From Sphingobacterium sp. xlx-96 (GTDB taxonomy: Bacteria > Bacteroidota > Bacteroidia > Sphingobacteriales > Sphingobacteriaceae), in the NCBI RefSeq assembly GCF_011007365.1, contig NZ_WFKM01000010.1:1-64000 (forward strand): a DNA stretch of 64,000 nucleotides, read 5' to 3'. Of this stretch, positions 36,926 through 47,028 are shown piece after piece. A program made the translations under genes and the position numbers. The notes under the pieces were generated by a model. The model searched no databases and was not told the DNA's origin. It saw nothing but the letters and a program-made list of their open reading frames with translations. Position 1 is the first letter of the stretch, and each line of letters opens with the position of its first letter.

Positions 36926-37720
36926 ATGTATTATCAGGAAATATCTCCAATCAAAGCGCTACAACAGCACGTCCGTTACTTTTGGGTATTGGAGGATACG
37001 CCGACTTTTAAACAACCTCAGCATTTTAAAATTCTGCCTGATGCTCTACCAGCCTTGATATTTCAGGATCAGCCAAACCAGTTTTTTGATCAAGATGATC
37101 AAGCCATGCCTCAGCTATATATCTATGGGCAATTTACACAACATAGCGAACATAAGGTCTCTGGGAAATTCCGGATAATTGGTGCCTTTCTTGAACCTAC
37201 AGTATTAAAGACCTTATTCCATCTCGACGCCTTTGAATTGAGTAACCAAAACATTGCTTTGGAAGATTTAGTCTCGGACTTGATACTGGAACAACTTGTC
37301 AATGCCAGCAGCGCAGCCGAAAAAATAACAATCATATCCAACTTTATACTCGATAGAATTAATCATGCAAAATACCACGATGAAAAAGCGCGGTATGCCT
37401 CCTTTCTGATACAAAACGGCAAGACACTCCCTGAAATACAACAGCAAATGAATTTATCGGAACGTTCCTTGGAGAGACTCTCCAAACAATACATTGGAAT
37501 GTCCCCTAAATTATATGCTAGAATAATGCGATTCCAATCCAGTTTATCGATTTTACGCCACAGTTCATTCCATAATCTGAGCACTGTAGCTTATCAATCC
37601 AATTACTTCGACCAATCCCATTTTATCCGAGAATTTAAAACATTTACGGGTAGTAGTCCCCATTTTTTCCTTCAAAACAGCGAAGAAAAGCTACCAAATT
37701 TTCCACAATGGAAAAAATAG
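36926..37720 (+). CDS. AraC-family regulator with DUF6597-like N-terminus
   Basis: The 264-aa protein has an N-terminal effector domain of the DUF6597 type (LQQHVRYFWVLED, KILPDALPALIFQ, GAFLEPTVLKTLF) and a C-terminal AraC HTH pair (MNLSERSLERLSKQYIGMSPK and STVAYQSNYFDQSHFIREFK). The second HTH carries the usual DQSHF signature. The target is unknown; the RidA-like gene that follows has its own promoter. Confidence 0.87.
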   Translation: MYYQEISPIKALQQHVRYFWVLEDTPTFKQPQHFKILPDALPALIFQDQPNQFFDQDDQAMPQLYIYGQFTQHSEHKVSGKFRIIGAFLEPTVLKTLFHLDAFELSNQNIALEDLVSDLILEQLVNASSAAEKITIISNFILDRINHAKYHDEKARYASFLIQNGKTLPEIQQQMNLSERSLERLSKQYIGMSPKLYARIMRFQSSLSILRHSSFHNLSTVAYQSNYFDQSHFIREFKTFTGSSPHFFLQNSEEKLPNFPQWKK

Positions 37721-37766
37721 CGCACAAACTTCAAGCTATCCACAAAGTTTGTCGGTTTTATCCAAT

Positions 37767-37794
37767 TTTGGCAATTATGATATATCTACTTTTG
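37767..37794 (+). promoter_or_regulatory. promoter of the RidA-like gene
   Basis: TTTG (37767-37770) and TACTTTTG (37787-37794) fit the Bacteroidota -33/-7 consensus, with a 16-nt gap slightly shorter than usual. The ATG follows 25 nt after the -7 box. Confidence 0.5.
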
Positions 37795-37819
37795 TTCTAA
37801 ATCATAATTCAGACAATAT

Positions 37820-38218
37820 ATGAACAATGTTAAACAAGTACATCGGACTAATCCACTTACTGTCTCGGCACCGGTAGGCAATTATTCGCACGTAACTCGA
37901 GTTCCAAAAAATGCGGACATCTACACTTTCTCCGGTCAGATTGGAACGGATCTGCAAGGACGTATTCCTGCAGACTTCAATCAGCAAGTAAGAAACACCT
38001 TTACTAACATCAAGGCACTTCTTGAAAGTCAAGACTTAACTAGTAGAGATATAATCAAAGTAAACATCTGGGCCACGAGAGAAATAGACTGGAACTATTT
38101 TGACATGATATGGAATGCGTTTTTTGTAGGAGACAATCCTTCCATGACGATCGCCTACATCACTGCACTGGGATTACCCGAAATCGACTTAGAAATAGAA
38201 ATCTGGGCCGCCAAGTAA
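37820..38218 (+). CDS. RidA/YjgF-family protein
   Basis: The 132-aa protein has the chorismate-mutase-like RidA fold (YTFSGQIGTDLQGRI, QQVRNTFTNIKALLES, DIIKVNIWATREIDW, LPEIDLEIEIWAAK). True RidA imine deaminases carry an arginine in the NPARxxxxV block; here it reads NPSMTIAYI, without arginine, so the enamine/imine deaminase reaction is doubtful and another ligand or activity is likely. It stands alone with its own promoter and terminator. Confidence 0.87.
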   Translation: MNNVKQVHRTNPLTVSAPVGNYSHVTRVPKNADIYTFSGQIGTDLQGRIPADFNQQVRNTFTNIKALLESQDLTSRDIIKVNIWATREIDWNYFDMIWNAFFVGDNPSMTIAYITALGLPEIDLEIEIWAAK

Positions 38219-38222
38219 ACAT

Positions 38223-38255
38223 ACCGCCTGTATTCCTAGAAAGAAAACAGGCGGT
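38223..38255 (+). terminator. hairpin terminator after the RidA-like gene
   Basis: ACCGCCTGT (38223-38231) pairs perfectly with ACAGGCGGT (38247-38255) across a 15-nt loop, 5 nt after the stop codon. Only a weak T tract follows. From there to 38492 I see no gene. Confidence 0.65.
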
Positions 38256-38492
38256 GTTGTCAATCAATTATAAAACCTCTAATAAAAATTAGAAAAACCT
38301 TTATCGCTAAGCAGACAAACGGAAAAAAGTCGCTATTTATGGCGACAAATTTTCTAGAAGCAGAATACAACCCCTCTTCTATTTCAAAATAAAATTTAAG
38401 CTAATAAATTTAAAGTTGCTAACTTAAAACATACCAATTTACACAAAGTTCATATAAAATTAATCCGTGCGCGTCATCGAAAAACAGTTCTT

Positions 38493-39075
38493 ATGCCTAA
38501 TTTCGGCAAACATTCACTGTCTAGAAACATGAGTGAAAATGACGCTATAACAGTAACATATTTTCAAGACATATTTCTGATTTGGAACAGAAAGGTCTAT
38601 CATTATTCGCTATCCAAGACGGGTTCTACTTTTAATTGCCGAAGAGACCGTACAACGCAAATTTATCAAAATTTGGAATAATTTATATCATAAAAAGATT
38701 GACATAGAAGTCGAAGCCCAACTCTTTTGTATTGCCAAAAGCGTGTTATTGGACATCGTAAAAGAAGAACGTCGTAGACAGTGCCCCTCACTCGATTCCG
38801 ACTACCCTATGGCACACGACGACACTCCGTCAGCGATATACTGCGTCAAAGAATTAGAACAGCAACTAGATGGTATCATCGATAAGATGCCCAAAGTTCG
38901 AAGAACTATATTCCGAATGAGTAGGGATGAGAACATGAGTTACAAAGAGATCGCACAACAATTATCAATTTCACCCAAGACTGTCGAAAATCATATTTCC
39001 CTCGCCCTACAAACTTTAAATAAGGCTTTTTATCACTTTCTTCTACAATTTATAATTATTTTCATTTTCTTTTAG
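38493..39075 (+). pseudogene. ECF sigma factor (FecI-like), frameshifted
   Basis: The N-terminal frame (ENDAITVTYFQDIFLIWNRK, VYHYSLSKTGS) and the following one (IAEETVQRKFIKIWNNLY to TAG-region 39075) together make an ECF sigma-70 factor: region 2, then region 4 with MPKVRRTIFRMSRDENMSYK and ISPKTVENHISLAL. One extra base in the TTTTAA run at about 38634 separates them. The last residues are very hydrophobic (FLLQFIIIFIFF), as in some Bacteroidota FecI proteins. It belonged to a FecI-FecR-SusC-SusD locus whose remains follow. Confidence 0.82.
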
Positions 39076-39107
39076 GGGTATTGGAAATTTGCGTCGTATT
39101 CTATACG

Positions 39108-39334
39108 ATGAAGATAACCAAACAACTCGTAGACCGCTATTTAAAAGGCGAATGTACCGCTCATGAGGCTGCTACTATCGAAAGTCATTTGGAAAAAAAA
39201 CCGACAGCACTGGACGATTTCTTCCCCAAAGCTGAGTGGTATAACAGTCCTATCGATAAATTCTACGAAGGACAAGATGAAGCCTATCAACATTTGGCAC
39301 GACAGATCCACCCAAGGCCAAAAATACCGATGCG
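39108..39334 (+). pseudogene. N-terminal fragment of a FecR-type anti-sigma factor
   Basis: From ATG 39108 the frame encodes a FecR cytoplasmic N-terminus (ITKQLVDRYLKGECTAHEAA, then TIESHLEKKPTALDDFFPKA). After about 75 residues it runs directly into SusD-like sequence in another frame; the FecR membrane helix, its periplasmic domain and any SusC gene are missing. A deletion of several kilobases is the simplest explanation. Confidence 0.75.
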
Positions 39335-40793
39335 ATATTTACAAGCAACAGCTCCTGCACCAAAGATTTCGAGCGACTCAATACTCCCCCTACCTCGGTC
39401 ACTACGGTAGATCTCGCGCTTTTATTATCCCGCATCCTTCGTGATTGTACATTTCAAGAGTCCGGTGAACTTGCTAATAGTAAATTCGGATCCTGGATAC
39501 AGCATTGGGCAGGCGGACCAGTTGTTCCGGCTTCGCGGTATTTTGAACGACCTGAAAATTCGATCTGAAGCCAACATTTTTAGCTCCTCCGCAACATCAG
39601 TCAGATCAAACAGGAACTCAAAGGGCTAAAAAATGATCCCACAGGACATAGCAAGATAGCTATTGCCGAAATCTACGAAGTGTATCTGTACCAACGTCTC
39701 ACCGACCTCTTTGGCGACATTCCCTTCTCCGGAGTCACCCAAAATAGCGAAGCTATCAATCGTACACCCAAATTTGATAAACAAGAAGATATCTACCCCC
39801 GTATTGGTACAACCTCTAAATCAGTCACTTGACAGACTTACAACCGGTGATATCAGTTATGGTACAGCCGATTTTTTCTATGGTGGTAATATCGACAAGT
39901 GGAAAAAATTCGGTAACTCGCTCAAGCTTCGTATTGACATGCGTATCCGCTATGCTAATGCTAGCCTAGCCCAACAGACCGTAACGTCGGCCTTATCGTC
40001 CAGTTACGGATTACTAGCCAGTAATTCAGACAATGCTGCCGTAGCAACCTTTAACAATGCGCAAGCCGAAAACCAAAATCCAATTTTGCGTCAATTTACT
40101 ACGGGCAGTGCCGATCTACGCTACCTAACCAATACGTTGATCGACAAGTTAAAAGCTTATGACAATCCACGCCTTTCTTTATTGGCTCATCCGATCACGA
40201 TGAGGGGATCTACTACCTACCAAGGTATAGGAGTCGCACTTACCGACAATCAGCTATCACAACTCGTCCGGGCAAACTACTCCACTGCCAATAGAAACAC
40301 CTGGTTCAGTTTGACTTTTGCACCTATTCCAAGCTACGCACTGACCTATTCGGATATCTGTTTTTAAAAAGCAGAAGCCGCGCTGCTAGGTTGGGGATCC
40401 ACTAAGCGTCAAGCGCACGGCCTATTTGTAGATGGGGTAAAAGCTGCTTTTGCATTGCCTCCCTACAATCTATCCACGCTACCTGTCGCCTATGAGCAAG
40501 GCACTTTAAGTTTTACCAACCTAATCGATGCCGAGAAGATGGAGAAGATATGCACGCAGAAATGGATACATCTTTTCGGTCGTAATATGGAGGCATTTGC
40601 CGAATGGCGTAGAATGGGGTATCCGCAGCTTACACCAGGACCAAATCCTGGTTCTACAAACGGACAGATTCCTAGACGTGGGATCAACTCCAGCGAAGAC
40701 CCGGAGTTGAATCAAGCTAATTACAAGGAAGCTGTGAGCCGCATGAGCAATAGCGATTCTTTTCTCTCCAAAGTATGGTGGGATAAAAGATAA
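39335..40793 (+). pseudogene. SusD/RagB-like (SusD_2) lipoprotein, multiply broken
   Basis: Pieces in different frames rebuild most of a SusD-like outer-membrane lipoprotein: SSCTKDFERLNTPPTSVTTV with the lipobox cysteine at 39356-39358, QRLTDLFGDIPFSGV, FYGGNIDKWKKFGNSLKLR, and TQKWIHLFGRNMEAFAEWRR near the end. Lesions include TGA at 39566-39568 with a frame change, one extra C in the run 39795-39799, and TAA at 40365-40367 where TTA is expected. The signal peptide core is missing at the junction with FecR. The intergenic 40794-41076 holds no gene. Confidence 0.85.
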
Positions 40794-41076
40794 GATTGAT
40801 GTTGAAGGGTCTGTCCAAAAAGGTTAGATAGCCCCTTTTATTACTTCGAACGAATTAATCCCCTGTACGTTAACACCCTGCGTCTTAAACTTATTAAAAT
40901 ATCCATAAAAATCTTTTAAACGCCTATATATACAACAAAAAAGCATTGACACAAAAAAACTATCTTGTACTCCTAATCACCAATCCATTGATCAATTCCG
41001 GTTTCCCGTACTTCCATTGAGATCTAAACATTACCTTTGTCGGTCAATATCTTACATTTTAAAAATAATTTTAAAA

Positions 41077-41289
41077 ATGGATATACTATTCATTTACTCT
41101 ATAGCGCTTTTCGCCCTATTTACTTCCCTGTTGTGTTTTTTTATATACACCGTGTATCATGCCATAAACAACACCAAACTCTATAGTACACAACGCTTAC
41201 TCTGGATACTGATCATACTCCTAGCTACAATCTTCGGATGGATTGCCTATTGGACCTTTGGCAGGAATGGCAGCAACAGATCAAAATAA
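41077..41289 (+). CDS. small membrane protein, PLDc_N-like
   Basis: The 70-aa product from ATG 41077 (an earlier in-frame ATG at 41017 adds a non-family leader) has two transmembrane helices (FIYSIALFALFTSLLCFFIY and LLWILIILLATIFGWIAYW) and ends with a basic tail after FGRN. The second helix plus YWTFGRN matches the phospholipase D/nuclease N-terminal (PLDc_N) type of small proteins. Function unknown. No gene is seen between 41290 and 41539. Confidence 0.65.
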   Translation: MDILFIYSIALFALFTSLLCFFIYTVYHAINNTKLYSTQRLLWILIILLATIFGWIAYWTFGRNGSNRSK

Positions 41290-41539
41290 TTGCAATTAAC
41301 CACTTCCTTAGTCGCTCTTTTTACAAGCTCACCTCCCGATCCGCTCGAGACCTGATGTATAAAGCCTTCTTTAGTCCCTCAATTCCGAACGCCTTTGACA
41401 GTATCTCCCTAACTTTCTTCACTTATTTCAAAGACCGACACCATTTGGTCGACAACATTCCAATTAATACTATTTTGGTAAAAAATATTTAACTTAGCCG
41501 ACTAATAATATCTAACCACAACATACCCCAAAGCGATGG

Positions 41540-42181
41540 ATGCTACAGAATGCGATGAACAGGGATTTGGAAAAATTTATGAATACAAATAGGTACGAAA
41601 AGATATCCGATCAGGAACTCATCCTTCTGCTGAAAATGAAGAATGAGGGCGCGTATACGGAGATCTATGTCAGACACTGGCACAGTCTATACTTACATGC
41701 TTATAAGATCTTAGAGAATGAGGAGGAGGCAAAAGACGTGATCCAGGAGTTATTCATCACCCTTTGGGATAAGTCCGATCATCTCGAGATCAAGACCAAT
41801 CTAAGAGCGTATCTCTATGTATCAGCAAGGCACCGAATACTCAATCGTATCCGAAAAAACAAAATAGGAACGGCATTCATTGACACTATAGCCGAATCGC
41901 TAAACGACATAGACAACAGTACGATAGAAGCCATAAGCGAACGCGAATTGATGACTATCATTGATGAAGAAATAAATCTATTGCCTCCCCGGATGAAACA
42001 GGTGTTTGAAATGAGTCGGAAGGAGATGATGAGCAACAAAGAGATCGCCGCCAGGCTAGGCACTTCAGAATCTACAATAAAAAAACAAATATCCAACTCT
42101 ATCAAGCAGTTACGAACAAACCTAGACAAATACAGCCTGTCTCTTGGGATAGTTCTTTCCGAAATCGTCCGCAAGCTTTAG
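41540..42181 (+). CDS. ECF RNA polymerase sigma factor (FecI-like)
   Basis: The 213-aa protein has sigma region 2 (AYTEIYVRHWHSLYLHAYKI, then EEEAKDVIQELFITLWDK) and region 4 (LLPPRMKQVFEMSRKEMMSN followed by KEIAARLGTSESTIKKQIS). ATG at 41555 or 41579 may be the true start. It directs RNA polymerase to the SusC-SusD genes and is held by the FecR anti-sigma factor encoded 77 nt downstream, the standard trans-envelope signalling arrangement in Bacteroidota. Confidence 0.92.
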   Translation: MLQNAMNRDLEKFMNTNRYEKISDQELILLLKMKNEGAYTEIYVRHWHSLYLHAYKILENEEEAKDVIQELFITLWDKSDHLEIKTNLRAYLYVSARHRILNRIRKNKIGTAFIDTIAESLNDIDNSTIEAISERELMTIIDEEINLLPPRMKQVFEMSRKEMMSNKEIAARLGTSESTIKKQISNSIKQLRTNLDKYSLSLGIVLSEIVRKL

Positions 42182-42258
42182 CTGTATTCTAGTTTTATTT
42201 TACTGTGGGGTACTCCCTCTCTTGCTGTCAAGTGTCCTTATAGTGACTAACTATAATT

Positions 42259-43386
42259 ATGCAAGAAAAAAAGCAACTAGCCAAAGAACTATTTGATCGA
42301 TATCTTTCAGAAAACTGTACCGAACAAGAGCGCAATCTTATCGAGCGGACTTATGTTAAAAAAACACAAGACAAAAGGTTAAATGACGATCATCTAGATA
42401 TAATCCGTATAGGTCAAGAAAGTTGGTGTTATATCGCAGAAGTAACACTAAAGCCAAAAAATTCACGTATAGCAACGTGGAAAAAGATATTCGCAGCGGC
42501 CTCTCTGCTCGCTGTAATCGGTTTGGTAATACACAAGTACCAACAGCCCACCCCTGCTATCCAAAGTAACAGAGTAGCAGCGCCCATAGCCATAGTTCCA
42601 GGTGGCAATAAAGCTACCCTAACACTAGCCGATGGTAGTACAATAGTACTAAATTCGGATCAGAGCGGCATCGTTCTTTCTGAAAACTCCGTCAATTACA
42701 ATGACGGAAGTGTAGTGCCACAAATCTCCGACCTACCGGGACAATCTCCACAAATACTCACCCTTAGCACCCCTCGTGGCGGGCAGTATCAACTGGTATT
42801 ATCAGATGGTACACGAGTTTGGCTCAATGCCGCTTCATCTCTCCGGTATCCAACTCAATTTGCAGCAGACCGTAGAACCATCGAACTAGTAGGCGAAGCC
42901 TATTTTGAAGTTAGCCCAGACAAAGCCCGTCCATTTATGGTGAAGACCGATATGGGTGAAATAAAAGTACTTGGTACCCACTTCAATGTAATGGCTTACC
43001 CCAATACCGAATCTATATTCAGAACGACATTATTCGAAGGAGCAGTAACCGTATCCAACAACCTGCATACTAAAACGTTAGCACCTGGACAGCAGCTCCG
43101 AATCATAGATGGACGTATGAGTATATCCTCAGATATAGATCTAGAAGAGATTATCGCCTGGAAAAACGGCTATTTCAAGTTTAATGAAAATTTGGAAAGT
43201 ATAATGATGAAACTGTCACGCTGGTATGACTTCGAGATCGTTTATGAAACAAAGCCAGACCCTAACATGACATATTTTGGCAAGATATCACGAGATAAGC
43301 ATATAGATGAAATATTCGGCATCCTAGAATCAACCGGGAATGTACATTTAAAAATTAAAGGAAGGAGTGTTATCGTTATGAAATAA
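42259..43386 (+). CDS. FecR-family anti-sigma factor
   Basis: The 375-aa protein has a cytoplasmic sigma-binding part (about 1-75), one transmembrane helix (IFAAASLLAVIGLVIH), a periplasmic FecR domain (STPRGGQYQLVLSDGTRVWL, IELVGEAYFEVSPDKARPFM, VLGTHFNVMAYP) and a DUF4974 C-terminus (KLSRWYDFEIVYE). It transmits the signal from the STN domain of the SusC-like receptor to the sigma factor. The gap to susC (43387-43538) has a short GGGTG/CACCC hairpin at 43428-43444. Confidence 0.93.
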   Translation: MQEKKQLAKELFDRYLSENCTEQERNLIERTYVKKTQDKRLNDDHLDIIRIGQESWCYIAEVTLKPKNSRIATWKKIFAAASLLAVIGLVIHKYQQPTPAIQSNRVAAPIAIVPGGNKATLTLADGSTIVLNSDQSGIVLSENSVNYNDGSVVPQISDLPGQSPQILTLSTPRGGQYQLVLSDGTRVWLNAASSLRYPTQFAADRRTIELVGEAYFEVSPDKARPFMVKTDMGEIKVLGTHFNVMAYPNTESIFRTTLFEGAVTVSNNLHTKTLAPGQQLRIIDGRMSISSDIDLEEIIAWKNGYFKFNENLESIMMKLSRWYDFEIVYETKPDPNMTYFGKISRDKHIDEIFGILESTGNVHLKIKGRSVIVMK

Positions 43387-43538
43387 TTTCAACAATCGAA
43401 TACAGGTGGACTCTTCAATGATACCAAGGGTGCTTCCAACACCCCTGGCTAAAGACCTGGGCCTACCCTTCCCATATAAAATGGGAAAAACTAAAAATAG
43501 ACTATATATTAAAGATAAAACCCAAGTAATCCAAAATT

Positions 43539-46500
43539 ATGAATTTTAAACCACTAATTAGGTGTGACAGGAGGAATCAAGGCCTAATTAAATTTATGTT
43601 GACAATGAAGTTAATTCTTTTTTTTCTAACAACAGCCTTATTTCAGGTCAGCGCAAATACATATGCGCAAAAAATCAACCTTAACAAGACCAACGAATCA
43701 CTGGAGTCAGTGATTACTGAAATCGGTAAACAAAGTGGATATGACTTCTTCTATAATAAGCAATTATTAAAGAAGGCAAAGCCTGTCTCCATCTACAGCA
43801 ACAATATGTCATTGCCCGATGTGTTAGAACACTGTTTTAAAGATCAGCCTTTAAATTATGAAATAAAGAGCAAAACCATAATTTTAACAGCCAAAAGTAC
43901 CCCTACACAATCATATCAGCGTATTACTGGGACTGTATACAACCGAACAGATGGCAGTGTGATACTTGGCGCTACGATCAAAGTCAAAGGGACTAATATC
44001 ACCACCCAGTCCGATGCCAGTGGAAATTTTGTGTTAAACACTTTGCCCCCTGATGCCGTCCTAGTCATTACATCTGTAGGGTACAAAACTCAGGAAATTA
44101 CAGTCAGGAAGTACGAACACTTTTCAGTAAGAATGGAGCAAGTTGAAGAAAGCCTTGACCAAGTAGTAGTCACCGGTTACCAACAGGTCAACAGACAGCG
44201 CATGACGGGTACTGTATCGACCATCAAAGCGGCCGATATCCAAGGCAAAGGCTTCACCAGTATTGATGACATATTGATCGGAACAGTCTCCGGATTGAAC
44301 GCCACCCCTAGCGGTCGTCCGGGCCAAGACTCAAGGATTCAGATACGTGGGGTCAATTCTTTGACCGGAAATACCGAACCTATCTGGATCGTAGATGGTA
44401 TGCCTATGCAAGGAGAGATACCTAGTATCCGTTCCGGATCAACAGATTTACAGACCACTATATTTACGACAGGTATCGGAAATTTAGCTCCCGATGATAT
44501 CGCATCTATCACTATTCTGAAAGATGCAGCTGCAACGGCGATTTATGGAGCCCGTGCCGCCAACGGCGTGATTGTCGTAACGACCAAATCAGGCACAGTC
44601 GGCAAAACCCGGTTTACAGGCTCCTTGAATTATGGCGTGACGGCAGCCCCGATTAACAATATCAGCATGATGAACTCGTACCAAAAAATCCAATTTGAGC
44701 GCGAAATCCATAATGACCTAAATGCGAGCAAAACAGGACGCGTCAGCGAACTTTTAAGACAAAGTGATCTCGGTGTCATTAGCAGTGCCCACGCCGAGCA
44801 GCAAATAGCCGAACTCGCAAAGACAAACACAGACTGGTTTAAAGAGATATTCAGTCCTGCTAGAAACACCCAACTCGGTTTCAGCATGTCTGGTGGTTCC
44901 GAAAAAACACAACACTACCTATCCGTAAACCATCTACAGGAAGAAGGCATACAGCCCAATAATAAGTTTGACCGTACCGGGATGAGCATTAAATTGACAC
45001 ATGATCCCAGCGATAAGATTAGAATTACGGGTAGCTTGGCCTCTACATTAAAAAATGACCGTAGCTCTGCAAGTGCTATTAACCCATTGAACTATGCAAT
45101 GTTTGCCAATCCTTACGAAAAATTATACAATGCAGACGGAAGCTATGCATACGATCAAAGTTACGACATGACCCTTAGCAACTTGCGCCCAGGCTTGGCT
45201 TGGCCCAAGTTCAATATATTGGATGATTTAAACCGCAATACCAGTACAAGCAGGTATATCGACGCCGATGTATCGTTAAAATTGGAGTACGAAATCTCCC
45301 CCGGCCTACAATTTATCACACATGGCACGTACAACGTAAATTCAAACAACAGCCGTGTGGCCGAAGGTGAACAGACCTACACCAATTTTATCCGCAATTG
45401 GTTTACCTACAATGGCGAGACAGCGCCACAGTATGTACGTGGTTCATTGAATGAAGGGACCGCCTACTCCGATGGCTATACTTTTCGCAATACCTTGCAA
45501 TACAGTAAATCCTTTCAGGAGAAACACTTTTTGACCCTCTTTGGAGGACAGGAAATCACCTCGAGAACAGCATATAACTCCTTCAACTACTCCCCTATAT
45601 TCGATGGAGACCACCGTATCATAGGATTTCCAGAGATGGGCGGGGTCAATCCAGAATCCATCAAATACAGCGATCTAGGTGGTACAGGAAAGATCATCAA
45701 CAAATTGACATCCTTTTTTGCTAACGCGTCATATTCCTATGCGGACCGCTATATATTGACCGGAGCAATACGTTATGATGGATCAGATATCATTGGCAAC
45801 AAAAATCAGTTTACGCCACTTTGGAACATCGGTGGTCGCTGGAACCTACATAACGAGCACTTCTTCCAAAACATAGACATTATCAATGAATTATCTCTAC
45901 GCGCAGGATTTGGTTATACTGGAAGCATCGATAAAAATGCATTCCCGTTTGTGGTTATGCGACTGGGACAAAGCGTAATTTATGATGGACAGACCGTTCC
46001 TAGCAGCTTTATTTTTGCCAATCCCAATGTCAAGTGGCAGACCAAACAAGATATAAACTTCGGTGCTAACATAGCTGCCTTTGATCGCCGTATCGAGCTT
46101 GGGGTCAATTACTATCACAACACCACACAAGATGTATTAGATAAGCGTGCCCTACCGCTATCTTCGGGAAGAGATGACGCCATCGAGAATGTGGCTGATA
46201 TCTTAAACAGAGGACTGGAGATCGATCTAGGCGCTACACTGATTCGCAAAAAAGACCTTCAATGGTTTGTACGAGGAAATGTAGCTTTCAATACCAACAG
46301 ACTTTCAAAAACTTACTACACCTCTCTAGAAAATCTACCGCTGCGGACACCTTCCAATGGACGCGAGTTTGTCGAAGGTTATTCCGTAGGAAGTTGGTTC
46401 GGTTATCAGTTTGCTGGCGTAAACCCCGCAAATGGACACACCATGATATACGATAGAGAAGGGGCATTATTTGATATGGAATTGTTAAGAAATGTCACGC

Positions 46501-47003
46501 TTAATCTCCCTGCTCCTGCAGCAAGCCACCTTGGCAATCAACATCCGCCAATAGTGGGTGGATTCGGTACATCGGTAAACTGGAAGCAGTTTCTATTCAG
46601 TACTAACTTCGAGTTTAAAGTAGGTCATAAAATACGTTCATTCAATACCTTCCAAACGTTAAACTCGAAAAACAGACATACTAATGATATTTATCATTGG
46701 AGACAACCTGGCGATCACACCAATGTACCGGAGATTGGGACAATCAACAATGCATTCAATCGCTATATGTATGATGTACAGCTTGAAAAAGGGAATTACC
46801 TACGTGCCAGTGTTGTTACACTAGGCTATAATATCAAGCCAGACCTTCTCAAAAAATGGGGATTCAACACCGCGAGAATCAGTCTCAATGGCAGGAACCT
46901 ATTCACCCTATCCAGTTATGCAGGTATAGATCCATCTTTAATGGGCGAATTCAATTACCCTGTCACACGTCAATACACGGCTACATTAAATATAGGCTTC
47001 TAA
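43539..47003 (+). CDS. SusC/RagA TonB-linked receptor with STN domain
   Basis: The 1154-aa outer-membrane receptor has a signal peptide (MKLILFFLTTALFQVSANTYA), an STN domain (about 55-125) that contacts FecR, a carboxypeptidase-like domain (RITGTVYNRTDGSVILGATI), the plug start DQVVVTGYQ, plug motif AATAIYGARAANGVIVVTTK, and a long barrel. It imports an unknown substrate captured by the SusD-like partner. Two in-frame ATGs near residues 20-23 could be the real start. Confidence 0.93.
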   Translation: MNFKPLIRCDRRNQGLIKFMLTMKLILFFLTTALFQVSANTYAQKINLNKTNESLESVITEIGKQSGYDFFYNKQLLKKAKPVSIYSNNMSLPDVLEHCFKDQPLNYEIKSKTIILTAKSTPTQSYQRITGTVYNRTDGSVILGATIKVKGTNITTQSDASGNFVLNTLPPDAVLVITSVGYKTQEITVRKYEHFSVRMEQVEESLDQVVVTGYQQVNRQRMTGTVSTIKAADIQGKGFTSIDDILIGTVSGLNATPSGRPGQDSRIQIRGVNSLTGNTEPIWIVDGMPMQGEIPSIRSGSTDLQTTIFTTGIGNLAPDDIASITILKDAAATAIYGARAANGVIVVTTKSGTVGKTRFTGSLNYGVTAAPINNISMMNSYQKIQFEREIHNDLNASKTGRVSELLRQSDLGVISSAHAEQQIAELAKTNTDWFKEIFSPARNTQLGFSMSGGSEKTQHYLSVNHLQEEGIQPNNKFDRTGMSIKLTHDPSDKIRITGSLASTLKNDRSSASAINPLNYAMFANPYEKLYNADGSYAYDQSYDMTLSNLRPGLAWPKFNILDDLNRNTSTSRYIDADVSLKLEYEISPGLQFITHGTYNVNSNNSRVAEGEQTYTNFIRNWFTYNGETAPQYVRGSLNEGTAYSDGYTFRNTLQYSKSFQEKHFLTLFGGQEITSRTAYNSFNYSPIFDGDHRIIGFPEMGGVNPESIKYSDLGGTGKIINKLTSFFANASYSYADRYILTGAIRYDGSDIIGNKNQFTPLWNIGGRWNLHNEHFFQNIDIINELSLRAGFGYTGSIDKNAFPFVVMRLGQSVIYDGQTVPSSFIFANPNVKWQTKQDINFGANIAAFDRRIELGVNYYHNTTQDVLDKRALPLSSGRDDAIENVADILNRGLEIDLGATLIRKKDLQWFVRGNVAFNTNRLSKTYYTSLENLPLRTPSNGREFVEGYSVGSWFGYQFAGVNPANGHTMIYDREGALFDMELLRNVTLNLPAPAASHLGNQHPPIVGGFGTSVNWKQFLFSTNFEFKVGHKIRSFNTFQTLNSKNRHTNDIYHWRQPGDHTNVPEIGTINNAFNRYMYDVQLEKGNYLRASVVTLGYNIKPDLLKKWGFNTARISLNGRNLFTLSSYAGIDPSLMGEFNYPVTRQYTATLNIGF

Positions 47004-47028
47004 ATTAGCAACGTTTGATTAACACGAA

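Noticed and set aside
13293..40793. Reassigned stop codons as an explanation for in-frame TGA, TAA and TAG
   Set aside because: All three stops are affected, frameshifts accompany several, and dozens of intact genes end normally at each stop type.
41238..41492. 84-aa frame after the PLDc_N-like gene
   Set aside because: It begins inside that gene in another frame and shows no family features.
43428..43444. GGGTG/CACCC hairpin between fecR and susC as a terminator
   Set aside because: Only 5 bp, no T-run, and it lies inside a gene pair expected to be regulated together; it may be chance.
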